Below, piece by piece: positions 55,233-63,915 of a stretch of 64,000 nucleotides of DNA. A program made the position numbers and the translations under genes. Position 1 is the first letter of the stretch; each line of letters starts with the position of its first letter. The DNA lies in assembly GCF_003675325.1 (NCBI RefSeq), contig NZ_CP033073.1, positions 6,076,001 to 6,140,000 of the forward strand. The letters are read 5' to 3'. The DNA comes from Streptomyces dangxiongensis. Its GTDB lineage: Bacteria; Actinomycetota; Actinomycetes; Streptomycetales; Streptomycetaceae. The notes under the pieces were generated by a model. It was not told the DNA's origin, searched no databases, and was given only the letters and a program-made list of their open reading frames with translations.

Positions 55233-55309
55233 GGGATGATGCTCCTTGTGGTGTCGGGGTGGTGTCGGGCAGGGGAGGAACGGGAGCGGGCAGCAGGTCG
55301 CTTCGACGG

Positions 55310-56122
55310 TCAGGCGATCGGCGACAGGACCTCCAGGGCGGCGGTGTGGACGCCGGGGGCGGCGGCCAGGAAGTCCCGGCCGGCCGTGCTCCAGGGTTCG
55401 CCCGCCAGATCGGTGACGGTGCCCCCGGCCTCGGACACCAGCAGGGCACCGGCGACCAGGCCCGAGCGGACGTCGGAGAACTGCCAGAAGGCGTCCATGC
55501 GTCCGGCGGCGACGTGGATGAGCTGCATCGTGGCGGGAACGGACACGCGTACGACCAGTCCGCTCGCGAGCATGGCGGTGACCGACTCGCCGATCCGCCG
55601 GAAGGTGCGCATGTCCTCGCCGGGCCTGGCCTGACCGGTGCCGGTGAGTGTCGCGCCCAGGTCGGTCTTGGCGGACACCTTCAGGGGCCGGCCGTCCAGG
55701 CGGGCGCCGCCGCCGGCGACGGCGGTGTAGGTTTCGCCGGTCAGCGGCAGGTGGACCACGGTGAGCACCGGCTGGTTGTCGCGGACCAGGGTGGCGGTGA
55801 CGGCCCAGTCCTCCATGGCGTGGACGTGGTTGATGTTGCCCTCGGCGGGGTCGACGACCCACCACTCCCCGGGCGGGAGCGCGCCGCCGGCCAGCTCGTC
55901 CTCGGCCCACCGCGATCCGGGCCGGGTCCGCAGCAGCGGCTCCCGCAGCACATCCAGCACCGCGTCGTCGTTGGCGTGGATCTCGTCGACGATCTCGTCC
56001 AGGCTCACACCCCGGGCGTGCGGGGTGCGGCGGTCGAGCAGGGTGCGGCCGGCGGTCCGCACCAGGGACGTCACGTCGGCGAGGAGCGTCGTGCCGGCGG
56101 CGAAAGGCATGGTGGTGCTCAT
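55310..56122 (-). CDS. inositol monophosphatase family protein with variant metal site
   Basis: A 270-residue protein of the IMPase/CysQ fold. The usual metal motif DPIDGTxNF appears as WVVDPAEGNINHVH, with Asp replaced by Glu and Thr by Asn, and the second motif WDxAAG appears as SDVRSGLVAGALLVSEAGG, with the Trp lost. Fold recognition is clear, but these changes may lower or shift activity, so it may be a diverged phosphatase. First gene of a two-gene run divergent from a LysR regulator. Confidence 0.82.
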   Translation of the reverse strand: MSTTMPFAAGTTLLADVTSLVRTAGRTLLDRRTPHARGVSLDEIVDEIHANDDAVLDVLREPLLRTRPGSRWAEDELAGGALPPGEWWVVDPAEGNINHVHAMEDWAVTATLVRDNQPVLTVVHLPLTGETYTAVAGGGARLDGRPLKVSAKTDLGATLTGTGQARPGEDMRTFRRIGESVTAMLASGLVVRVSVPATMQLIHVAAGRMDAFWQFSDVRSGLVAGALLVSEAGGTVTDLAGEPWSTAGRDFLAAAPGVHTAALEVLSPIA

Positions 56123-56149
56123 GGCGGGCTCCTGGGGTTCGGTGACTGC

Positions 56150-56159
56150 GGGGGGGGGG
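56150..56159. repeat. run of ten G residues in a divergent control region
   Basis: G10 between the IMPase-like start (28 bases away) and its likely promoter, so the mRNA leader would carry C10. Length of such runs is prone to slip and to sequencing error. Confidence 0.85.
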
Positions 56160-56181
56160 CTCGTCCCGTGCCCGCACCTCG

Positions 56182-56240
56182 AAGGTAGGCCGCACGATGA
56201 TTAACGACAAGTGCATGCTATTCACTCGTAGAGTTACTCT
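56182..56240. promoter_or_regulatory. divergent promoters of the IMPase-like and LysR genes
   Basis: Minus strand: TTGTCG (complement of 56205-56210), 17-bp spacer, TACCTT (complement of 56182-56187). Plus strand: TAGAGT at 56229-56234 followed by seven bases and the LysR ATG, a leaderless layout. The palindrome AGAGTTACTCT (56230-56240) covers this -10 and could be the autoregulatory site. Confidence 0.55.
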
Positions 56241-56241
56241 C

Positions 56242-57174
56242 ATGCAACTGGATCTGAATCTGCTCACGGCACTGGACGCATTGCTCGAAGAGGGCAGCGT
56301 CGCCGGCGCCGCGGCCCGCCTCCACGTCACCGCACCGGCGATGAGCCGCTCCCTGGGCCGCATCCGCAAGGCCACCGGTGACCAGATCCTGGTCCGCACC
56401 GGCCGCAGCATGGTCCCCACCCCGCGCGCGCTGGCCATCCGCTCCCAGGTCCACGCCCTCGTGCAGCAGGCGCACCATCTTCTGTCCGCTCAGCAGGAAC
56501 TCGACCTGGCGGCCCTGGAGCGGGTGTTCACCGTGCGCTGGCACGACGCCCTGACCACCGCCTGCGGCACGGCCCTCATCACCGCCGTCCACCGCCGGGC
56601 CCCCGGCGTCCAGCTACGCCTGCCCGCCGAGTCCGGCACGGACACCCCCGAGCTACGACGGGGGGAGGTCGACCTCGAATCCAGCTCCGCCCGGCCGACG
56701 CTCCCCGACATCCGCCACCGCCTCGTCGGCCGCGATCAGCTCGTCGTCGCCGTCCGACCCGGCCACCCGCTCGCCGAGGGTCCGCCGAGCATCGAGCGCT
56801 ACGCCGCCGCCGAACACCTCACCGTCTCGCGGCGCGGACGCCTGCGCGACCCGGTCGACGACGCCCTGACCGCACGCGGGCGCGAACGCCACGTCGTCGC
56901 CACCGGGCCCACCCTCGCCTTCGCGCTGCAACTCGCCCCCGAGACCGACCTGGTGCTCACCCTCCCCGACGCGGTCACCCGCACGGCCCGGGACCGGCTC
57001 GGCCTGATCACCCTGCCGCTGCCCTTCCAGATGCCGGCCGTCCCGCTCTACCTGCTGTGGCACCAGCGCCACGACGACGACCGCGCCCACACCTGGCTGC
57101 GCGACCTGGCCACCGAGACCGTCCGGGCACTGTTCGAACCCCCGCCCGCCTCGCCCCAGGACCCCACTCCCTGA
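56242..57174 (+). CDS. LysR family transcriptional regulator
   Basis: A 310-residue regulator. Winged helix at residues ~5-65 (LNLLTALDALLEEGSVAGAAARLHVTAPAMSRSLGRIRKATGDQILVRTGR-type), then an effector-binding domain with LRLPAE and VVAVRPGHPLA. It resembles the NodD/LeuO-like group whose helix reads QLDLNLL. ATG at 56242 starts at the domain; ATGs at 56197 and 56215 are less likely. It faces the IMPase-like and reductase genes across a short control region, so those are its probable targets. Effector unknown. Confidence 0.9.
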   Translation: MQLDLNLLTALDALLEEGSVAGAAARLHVTAPAMSRSLGRIRKATGDQILVRTGRSMVPTPRALAIRSQVHALVQQAHHLLSAQQELDLAALERVFTVRWHDALTTACGTALITAVHRRAPGVQLRLPAESGTDTPELRRGEVDLESSSARPTLPDIRHRLVGRDQLVVAVRPGHPLAEGPPSIERYAAAEHLTVSRRGRLRDPVDDALTARGRERHVVATGPTLAFALQLAPETDLVLTLPDAVTRTARDRLGLITLPLPFQMPAVPLYLLWHQRHDDDRAHTWLRDLATETVRALFEPPPASPQDPTP

Positions 57175-57230
57175 ACCGGACAGCGGCGTCGGGCACACGC
57201 GGATCGGTCAGCGGTTCCGTAGGGTCTCGG

Positions 57231-57467
57231 CTAGCCCGCCACCGACGGCCCGGCGTCCTCGGACGCCTGCCACTGCTCGAGCGTCACCACGTCCTTGAGG
57301 AACCCCCGCACCCCGAGGAACTCGGACAGGTGCTCGCGGTGCTCGTCGCAGGCGAGCCACGTCTTGCGGCGCTCCGGGGTGTGGATCTTCGGGTTGTTCC
57401 ACGCCAGCACCCACACGGCAGCGGTGCGGCAGCCCTTGGCGGAGCAGATCGGGGTCTCGTCACTCAC
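57231..57467 (-). CDS. small conserved protein with a putative Cys/His metal site
   Basis: A 78-residue protein with C8/C13 (ICSAKGC) and C40/H43 (ACDEHREH) that could form a zinc site. It is otherwise Trp- and charged-residue-rich and has no signal peptide or membrane helix. GTG start at 57467. I do not recognise a function; the sequence looks like a conserved actinobacterial small protein. Confidence 0.75.
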   Translation of the reverse strand: MSDETPICSAKGCRTAAVWVLAWNNPKIHTPERRKTWLACDEHREHLSEFLGVRGFLKDVVTLEQWQASEDAGPSVAG

Positions 57468-57684
57468 GGGTTCGTCTCACGAAAACGGGGGGGGAACAAG
57501 GCGACGCCGAGCAGCCACGGGGGGAGCTGCCCGGCGTCGGTCTGTCGCTCCGACGGGGGATGCGGAGCGCGTACGCAGTATGTCACGCACATCCCGCCGC
57601 CCGGCACCGGAACAGCAGGATTGATCTGAGGTTTTCTTGAGCTTGACACACGGCCACATTCCGCTTCCGCGGCGTCCGCCGCGC

Positions 57685-58053
57685 TCAGGCCGTACCGGGG
57701 CGCTCACCGGGCATTCCGGACGGCTCCGCCCGTTCGCCCTCGCTCGGTGGCGGCGGCGTGATCATCGGCCGCACGGGCACGGTGACGAACGTCGACGGAA
57801 GCGACGGCGGCCTCTCCCGGCCCGCGTTAGCGATCACCACGGCGATGTAGGGGAGGGCCGCGCCGAGCACGAGCGCGACGATGGCCACGTACCGCTCGAC
57901 GTTCCACAGGGAGATCGCGAGGATCACGGAGACGGTACGGATCAACATCGAGATCACGTACCGCCGCTGCCGGCCCCGTACGTCCTCGGCGAGTCCCGTC
58001 CGGGCCCCGGTGATCCGGAACACCTGGACGTCGTCGCCGTGCTGCTTCCGCAT
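57685..58053 (-). CDS. DUF3099 membrane protein
   Basis: A 122-residue protein with the DUF3099 pattern: FRITGARTGLAEDVRGRQRRYVISM before a first helix (LIRTVSVILAISLW), then VERYVAIVALVLGAALPYIAVVIANAG, the second helix. The tail is Pro/Ser-rich. ATG at 58053; the upstream open frame is not coding. Function unknown. Confidence 0.88.
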   Translation of the reverse strand: MRKQHGDDVQVFRITGARTGLAEDVRGRQRRYVISMLIRTVSVILAISLWNVERYVAIVALVLGAALPYIAVVIANAGRERPPSLPSTFVTVPVRPMITPPPPSEGERAEPSGMPGERPGTA

Positions 58054-58306
58054 CACATTCCACCATCCGCCCGCATCGGACTTCCCCGGCTTTCGCCGCC
58101 GTCCGCACCCGGCGGCGAACCGGAAGGGCACCGGACCGGGGGCACTGTCAACGGTACGCCGCGCCCACGCCGCCCACGAGACCGGGTATCGCGCAACCTG
58201 CGCCGATGCAGCCCGCCCCGCGTACGGGGGAACCCGGCATGCGCCGGGCGGCGCACGGCAGCACACTGATCGTAATGCTCACGTCGAGCCGTACGAGGAG
58301 GCAGCC

Positions 58307-58588
58307 ATGGGCTGGTTGTGGGCGATCGTCGTGGGGTTCGTGCTGGGCCTCATCGCCAAGGCGGTCATCCCGGGCAAGCAGCACAGCCCCTTGTGGCTGA
58401 CCACCATCTGCGGCGTGCTCGGCGCCATCGTGGGCAACGCCGTCGCCCGCGCGCTCGGCGTGGCCGAGACCCCCGGCATCGACTGGAGCCGGCACGCCTT
58501 CCAGCTTGTGGCCGCGATCATCATCGTCGCCGCGGTGGACGCCCTGTACATGGCGACGCTGGGCAAGCGGAAGCACCAGCGGGCTTGA
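58307..58588 (+). CDS. GlsB/YeaQ/YmgE-family stress response membrane protein
   Basis: A 93-residue protein with the glycine-rich helices of this family: WAIVVGFVLGLIAKAVIPGK, TTICGVLGAIVGNAVARALG and a C-terminal helix LVAAIIIVAAVDALYMA. Small integral membrane proteins of this type respond to stress in other bacteria. ATG with GAGGAG 6 bases upstream. Divergent from the DUF3099 gene. Confidence 0.9.
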   Translation: MGWLWAIVVGFVLGLIAKAVIPGKQHSPLWLTTICGVLGAIVGNAVARALGVAETPGIDWSRHAFQLVAAIIIVAAVDALYMATLGKRKHQRA

Positions 58589-58699
58589 GCCCCCGGCCGA
58601 CGCCGCGGACGGGGCACGGGGCGCGCACCGGTGTCCACCATCAGGCGGACGCTCGCACACCCCCCGCGTCCCTCGACGCCGCCGCGCCACTACGGCGTC

Positions 58700-59968
58700 T
58701 CAGGCGCCGGTGACCTCCACCGCGGCCAGGTTCTTCTTGCCCCGCCGCAGCACCAGCCACCGCCCGTGCAGCAGCGCGTCGGTCCCCGGGACGAAGTCCT
58801 CGGCGGCGACCTTCACGTTGTTCACGTAGGCCCCGCCCTCCTTCACGGTCCGCCGGGCGGCGGACTTGCTGGCGACGAGACCGACCTCGGCGAACAGGTC
58901 GACCACCGCGGCCGGCTCGGCGACCTGGATGTGCGGCACCTCGGACAGCGCCGCGGCCAGCGTCCTCTCGTCCAGCTCCGCCAGCTCGCCCTGGCCGAAC
59001 AGCGCCTTCGACGCGGCGATCACCGCGGCCGTCTGGCCGGCGCCGTGCACCAGCGTCGTCAGCTCCTCGGCGAGCGCGCGCTGCGCGGCGCGGGCCTGCG
59101 GACGCTCCTCGGTCTGCCGCTCCAGCTCCTCGATCTCCGCACGGGAGCGGAAGCTGAAGATGCGCAGGAACTTGGAGACGTCCCGGTCGTCCGCGTTGAC
59201 CCAGAACTGGTAGAACGCGTACGGCGTGGTCATCTCCGGGTCGAGCCACACCGTGCCGGACTCGGTCTTGCCGAACTTGGTGCCGTCCGCCTTGGTGATC
59301 AGCGGGGTGCCCAGCGCGTGCACCTCGGCGCCCGGCTCGACCCGGTGGATCAGGTCCGTGCCGGAGGTGAGGTTGCCCCACTGGTCGCTGCCGCCGGTCT
59401 GGAGCGTGCAGCCGTGCCGCCGGTACAGCTCCAGGAAGTCCATGCCCTGGAGGATCTGGTAGCTGAACTCGGTGTAGCTGATGCCCGCGTCGGAGTTGAG
59501 CCGCCGGGAGACGGCCTCCTTGGCGATCATCTTGTTGACCCGGAAGTGCTTGCCGATGTCCCGCAGGAACTCGATGGCCGACATGCCCTGGGTCCAGTCC
59601 AGGTTGTTCACCATCACCGCGGCGTTCGGCCCGTCGAAGTGGAGCAGCGGCTCGATCTGGGCGCGCAGCCGCTCCACCCAGCCGGCCACGACCTCCGGCG
59701 CGTTCAGCGTGCGCTCGGCCGTGGGCTTGGGGTCACCGATGAGCCCGGTGGCGCCGCCGACCAGCGCCAGCGGACGGTTCCCCGCCTCCTGGATGCGGCG
59801 CATCGTGAGGATCTGCACGAGGTTGCCGAGGTGGAGGCTGGGCGCGGTCGGGTCGAAGCCGCAATAGAACGTGACGGGACCGTCCGCGAACGCCTTGCGC
59901 AGTGCGTCCTCGTCGGTGGAGAGGGCGATGAGCCCCCGCCACTTCAGTTCGTCGACGATGTCCGTCAC
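58700..59968 (-). CDS. tyrS: tyrosyl-tRNA synthetase
   Basis: A 422-residue class I synthetase. The HIGH-like motif is SLHLGN (in [15 protein letters not shown]), the tyrosine site shows [14 protein letters not shown], and the KMSKS-like loop is KFGKTESG; the C-terminal ~70 residues form the S4 RNA-binding domain ([21 protein letters not shown]). Full length. Its start is 57 bases after the TldE-like stop. No T-box leader is visible in that short gap. Confidence 0.97.
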   Translation of the reverse strand: MTDIVDELKWRGLIALSTDEDALRKAFADGPVTFYCGFDPTAPSLHLGNLVQILTMRRIQEAGNRPLALVGGATGLIGDPKPTAERTLNAPEVVAGWVERLRAQIEPLLHFDGPNAAVMVNNLDWTQGMSAIEFLRDIGKHFRVNKMIAKEAVSRRLNSDAGISYTEFSYQILQGMDFLELYRRHGCTLQTGGSDQWGNLTSGTDLIHRVEPGAEVHALGTPLITKADGTKFGKTESGTVWLDPEMTTPYAFYQFWVNADDRDVSKFLRIFSFRSRAEIEELERQTEERPQARAAQRALAEELTTLVHGAGQTAAVIAASKALFGQGELAELDERTLAAALSEVPHIQVAEPAAVVDLFAEVGLVASKSAARRTVKEGGAYVNNVKVAAEDFVPGTDALLHGRWLVLRRGKKNLAAVEVTGA

Positions 59969-60024
59969 GGTTCTCGTGTCTCCTCGAAGATGTCGGGGCG
60001 GTCGGGTGACAGCCGCCTACGAGG

Positions 60025-61422
60025 TTATACGCCCTGACTGACAGAGCTCATGTTGAAATCGGGGACGCGCAGCGGGGGCATCGCGGTGCGCGTGAACCAG
60101 TCGCTCCACTCGCGCGGCAGCGTCTTCCCGGTCCGCCCGGCCTCCGTGGCCCGGCCGAGCAGGTCCACCGGCGACTCGTTGAACCGGAAGTTGTTGACCT
60201 GCCCGGTCACCTCGCCGTTCTCCACGAGGTAGACGCCGTCCCGGGTCAGGCCGGTCAGCAGCAGCGTCGCCGGGTCGACCTCGCGGATGTACCACAGGCA
60301 CGTCAGCAGCAGGCAGGGCCCGCGCGTGTCCGCGACCATCTCCTCCAGGGAGCGGTCCTGCCCGCCGTCCAGGATCAGGTTCCCCAGCGCCGGGGCGACC
60401 GGCAGCCCGGTCAGGCCCGCACTGTGCCGGGTGGTGGTCAGCCGCGTGAGCACGCCGTCGCTGATCCACTCGGTGGCGCGGACCGGCAGCCCGTTGTCGA
60501 ACACGGAGCGGTCGCCGCCGGAGGAGTGCGCGACCACGAAGGGCGAGCACTCCAGGCCCGGCTCGTCCGGGTCGCTGCGCAGGGTCAGCGGCAGCGCGCC
60601 CAGCTTCTCGCCGACCCGCGTGCCCCCGCCGGGCCGGGAGAACACCGTCCGCCCCTCGGCCGCGTCCCGGCCCGACGCCGACCAGAGCTGGTAGATCAGC
60701 AGATCAGCGACCGCGGTCGGCGGCAGCAGGGTCTCGTAGCGGCCCGCGGGCAGTTCGACCCGCCGCTCGGCCCAGCCGAGCCGTACGGCCAGCTCGGCGT
60801 CCAGCGCCCCGGGGTCGACGTCCTTGAAGTCCCGCGTTGACCGGCCGGTCCATGCCGAGCGCGTACGGTCCGGCGACTTGGCGTTCATCTCCAGCGTGCC
60901 GCTGGGCTGGTCGTGCCGCAGCCGCAGCCCGGTGGACGTGCCGAGGTACGTCGACACCAGCTCGTGGCTGGCGAAGCCGTACAGCTCCCGGCCGCCCGCA
61001 GGCGCGCGTGCGAAGGCCTCGCCGAGCGCCGGGGCGAAGTCGGCGAACACGGCGGAGGAGGTCTCCGCGGGCGCCTGAGTGAAGTCCGGGGACAGCGGCA
61101 CCCCGACGACCAGCGGCTGCGCGTCCTCGGCGGGCCCGGCACCGCGCGCGGCGGCCTCCGCGGCCCGCACCAGCGGCTCCAGCTCCTCGGGGGTGACCGC
61201 CGACCGGGACACGACACCGGAGGCGGTGCCCTCCCGGCCGTTCACCGTCGCGATCACGGTGAGCGTACGGCCCCGCGTGACGCCGTTGGTGGTGAGCGCG
61301 TTGCCCGCCCAGCGCAGGTTGGCGGTGGAGTGCTCGTCGGCGATGACGACGCAGCCGTCGGCGCGGGACAGCGCGAGGGCCTGCTCGACGATCTCGTGCG
61401 GCTTGGTGGTACGGGCGCTCAT
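60025..61422 (-). CDS. tldE: TldE/PmbA-type metalloprotease subunit
   Basis: A 465-residue protein of the TldD/PmbA family, inactive partner type without the HExxxH motif. Typical segments: NGREGTASGVV, LYGFASHELVSTYLG, GLECSPFVVAHSSGGD, LWYIREVDPATLLLTGLTRDGVYLVENGEV and VNNFRFNES. The pair with TldD matures or degrades peptides. ATG at 61422 overlaps the tldD stop (ATGA). Confidence 0.93.
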   Translation of the reverse strand: MSARTTKPHEIVEQALALSRADGCVVIADEHSTANLRWAGNALTTNGVTRGRTLTVIATVNGREGTASGVVSRSAVTPEELEPLVRAAEAAARGAGPAEDAQPLVVGVPLSPDFTQAPAETSSAVFADFAPALGEAFARAPAGGRELYGFASHELVSTYLGTSTGLRLRHDQPSGTLEMNAKSPDRTRSAWTGRSTRDFKDVDPGALDAELAVRLGWAERRVELPAGRYETLLPPTAVADLLIYQLWSASGRDAAEGRTVFSRPGGGTRVGEKLGALPLTLRSDPDEPGLECSPFVVAHSSGGDRSVFDNGLPVRATEWISDGVLTRLTTTRHSAGLTGLPVAPALGNLILDGGQDRSLEEMVADTRGPCLLLTCLWYIREVDPATLLLTGLTRDGVYLVENGEVTGQVNNFRFNESPVDLLGRATEAGRTGKTLPREWSDWFTRTAMPPLRVPDFNMSSVSQGV

Positions 61423-62942
61423 CGACCGGCCTCCTGCGTGGTGTTGAGGATGTTCACTGCCCGGAACAGGGCGGAGGGGCAGCCGTGGGACACGGCGGCC
61501 ACCTGGCCCGGCTGGGCCTTGCCGCAGTTGAAGGCGCCACCGAGGACGTACGTCTGCGGACCGCCCACGGCGGCCATGGACCCCCAGAAGTCGGTGGTCG
61601 TCGCCTGGTAGGCCACGTCCTTGAGCTGCCCGGTGATCCGCCCGTTCTCGATCCGGAAGAAGCGCTGCCCGGTGAACTGGAAGTTGTACCGCTGCATGTC
61701 GATCGACCAGGACCGGTCGCCGACCACGTAGATGCCCCGGTCGACGCCCCCGATCAGGTCCTCCGTGGACAGCCCGGCCGGGTCCGGTCGCAGTGACACG
61801 TTGGCCATGCGCTGCACCGGCACGTGATCGGGCGAGTCGGCGAACGCGCATCCGTTGGACCGCTCGAACCCGGTCAGCCGCGCGATCCGCCGGTCGAGCT
61901 GGTAGCCCACCAGCGTGCCGTCCCGCACCAGGTCCCAGGACTGCGCCTCGACGCCCTCGTCGTCGTAGCCGATGGTCGCGAGGCCGTGCTCGGCGGTGCG
62001 GTCGCCGGTGACGTTCATCAGCTCGGAGCCGTACCTGAGCTTGCCGAGCTGGTCGAAGGTGGCGAAGGAGGTGCCGGCGTAGGCGGCCTCGTAACCGAGG
62101 GCGCGGTCCAGCTCGGTGGCGTGGCCGATGGATTCGTGGATGGTCAGCCACAGGTTGGACGGGTCGACGACCAGGTCGTACAGGCCGGGTTCCACGCTCG
62201 GCGCCCGCATCTTCTCGGCCAGCAGCCCGGGCATCCGCTCCAGCTCGGCGTCCCAGTCCCAGCCGCAGCCGGTCAGGTACTCCCAGCCGCGGCCCGCCGG
62301 GGGCGCGAGGGTGCGCATGGAGTCGAACTCGCCGCTCGACCCGTCGACGGACACGGCCGTCAGCGCGGGGTGCAGCCGCACCCGCTGCTGGGTCGTCACG
62401 GTCCCGGCGGTGTCGGCGTAGAACTTGTTCTCGTGCACGGTGAGCAGGGAGGCGTCGACATGGTCGACGCCGTTCGCGGCCAGCAGGCGCCCGCTCCACT
62501 CGGCCAGCAGCGCGGCCTTCTCCTCGTCCGGCACCGAGAACGGGTCGATCTCGTAGGACGAGATCCACGTCCGGTCGGCGTGCACCGGCTCGTCGGCCAG
62601 TTCGACCCGTTCCCGCGACCCGGCCGCCCTGATCACCTCCGCCGAGAGCTTGGCCATCGCGACCGCCTGGGAGGCGACGCGCGCGGCGGCGTCCATGGTC
62701 AGGTCCACCCCGGACGCGAAGCCCCACGTACCCCCGTGCACCACCCGGACCGCGTACCCGAGGTCGGTGGTGTCCGACGTCCCGGCGGGCCTGGCGTCCC
62801 GCAGCCGCCAGGACGCGCTGCGCACCCGCTCGAACCGGAAGTCCGCGTGCTCGGCCCCCAGCGCACGCGCGCGGGCCAGCGCGGCGTCGGCGAGGGCCCG
62901 TAGGGGAAGCGCCGTGAAGGCTTCGTCGATGGAATGAGGCAC
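61419..62942 (-). CDS. tldD: TldD-type zinc metalloprotease subunit
   Basis: A 507-residue protein carrying the TldD metal motif HESIGHATELDRALG, the C-terminal segment GCAFADSPDHVPVQRMANVSLRPDPAG, and FAFNCGKAQPGQ-like end region with GGAFNCGKAQPGQ. Active partner of the TldE-like protein encoded immediately downstream. GTG at 62942 has GGGAG 6 bases upstream. In other bacteria TldD/TldE processes peptides such as microcins and degrades CcdA; the native target here is unknown. Confidence 0.94.
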   Translation of the reverse strand: MPHSIDEAFTALPLRALADAALARARALGAEHADFRFERVRSASWRLRDARPAGTSDTTDLGYAVRVVHGGTWGFASGVDLTMDAAARVASQAVAMAKLSAEVIRAAGSRERVELADEPVHADRTWISSYEIDPFSVPDEEKAALLAEWSGRLLAANGVDHVDASLLTVHENKFYADTAGTVTTQQRVRLHPALTAVSVDGSSGEFDSMRTLAPPAGRGWEYLTGCGWDWDAELERMPGLLAEKMRAPSVEPGLYDLVVDPSNLWLTIHESIGHATELDRALGYEAAYAGTSFATFDQLGKLRYGSELMNVTGDRTAEHGLATIGYDDEGVEAQSWDLVRDGTLVGYQLDRRIARLTGFERSNGCAFADSPDHVPVQRMANVSLRPDPAGLSTEDLIGGVDRGIYVVGDRSWSIDMQRYNFQFTGQRFFRIENGRITGQLKDVAYQATTTDFWGSMAAVGGPQTYVLGGAFNCGKAQPGQVAAVSHGCPSALFRAVNILNTTQEAGR

Positions 62943-63044
62943 GGAGGTCTCCCTGCTGTCGTGGCCTGTCGTCCCGATCATGTCGTGCGAGCGGTCCGGC
63001 GGACCACACGTTCGGGTGGCCGGACCGGTCGAATCTGTAGGGAC

Positions 63045-63074
63045 CCGACAGTGACACCCCCGAGCCACTGTCGG
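63045..63074. promoter_or_regulatory. inverted repeat between divergent tldD and fabG
   Basis: 9-bp perfect arms CCGACAGTG (63045-63053) and CACTGTCGG (63066-63074) with a 12-base spacer in the 248-bp control region. Could be an operator for either gene. Confidence 0.55.
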
Positions 63075-63190
63075 TGCCCGAATGTCCGCGCGGGAATGCG
63101 GACCGATAGGTTTCTGGTGAAGCCGCCTGTCATTGAGGTGTCCGGGCGGATTGTCGGACTGCATCAGACCGCTATCGAAAGGGTGATCCG

Positions 63191-63910
63191 TTGAGCCGCT
63201 CGGTTCTCGTCACCGGAGGCAACCGGGGCATCGGCCTCGCCATCGCCCGCGCATTCGCCGACGCCGGCGACAAGGTCGCGATCACGTACCGCTCGGGTGA
63301 GCCGCCGGCCGCCCTGACGGAATTGGGCTGCCTGGCCGTCAAGTGCGACATCACCGACCCGGAGCAGGTGGAGCAGGCCTACAAGGAGATCGAGGACCGG
63401 CACGGTCCGGTCGAGGTCCTGATCGCCAACGCCGGTGTCACCAAGGACCAGCTACTGATGCGCATGTCCGAGGAGGACTTCACCTCGGTCATCGACACCA
63501 ACCTCACCGGCACCTTCCGGGTCGTCAAGCGCGCCAACCGCGGCATGCTGCGCGCCAAGAAGGGCCGGGTCGTCCTGATCTCGTCCGTGGTCGGCCTCCT
63601 CGGCTCGGCGGGCCAGGCGAACTACGCCGCCTCCAAGGCCGCCCTGGTCGGCTTCGCGCGTTCCCTCGCCCGCGAGCTGGGCTCGCGCAACCTCACCTTC
63701 AACGTCGTCGCGCCCGGCTTCGTCGACACCGACATGACGAAGGCGCTCTCCGACGAGCAGCGCAAGAACATCGTCTCTCAGGTGCCGCTCGGCCGTTACG
63801 CGCAGCCGGAGGAGATCGCCGCGACGGTGCGGTTCCTCGCCTCGGACGACGCCTCGTACATCACTGGAGCCGTCATTCCCGTTGACGGCGGACTGGGAAT
63901 GGGTCACTGA
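63191..63910 (+). CDS. fabG: 3-oxoacyl-ACP reductase FabG
   Basis: A 239-residue short-chain dehydrogenase. NADPH motif VTGGNRGIGLAIA, NAG at LIANAGVTKDQLLMRM, catalytic Ser in VLISSVVGLLG and the YxxxK pair in ANYAASKAALVGFARS are intact; the C-terminus ends TGAVIPVDGGLGMGH. TTG start with GAAAGGG 7 bases upstream. It is followed 5 bases later by fabI, the usual actinobacterial mabA-inhA-like pair of fatty-acid elongation. Confidence 0.96.
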   Translation: MSRSVLVTGGNRGIGLAIARAFADAGDKVAITYRSGEPPAALTELGCLAVKCDITDPEQVEQAYKEIEDRHGPVEVLIANAGVTKDQLLMRMSEEDFTSVIDTNLTGTFRVVKRANRGMLRAKKGRVVLISSVVGLLGSAGQANYAASKAALVGFARSLARELGSRNLTFNVVAPGFVDTDMTKALSDEQRKNIVSQVPLGRYAQPEEIAATVRFLASDDASYITGAVIPVDGGLGMGH

Positions 63911-63915
63911 TCACC

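Noticed and set aside
59969..60024. T-box riboswitch upstream of tyrS
   Set aside because: Only 56 bases separate it from the preceding gene, too short for a T-box, and no T-box sequence was seen. Actinobacterial tyrS genes usually do not have one.
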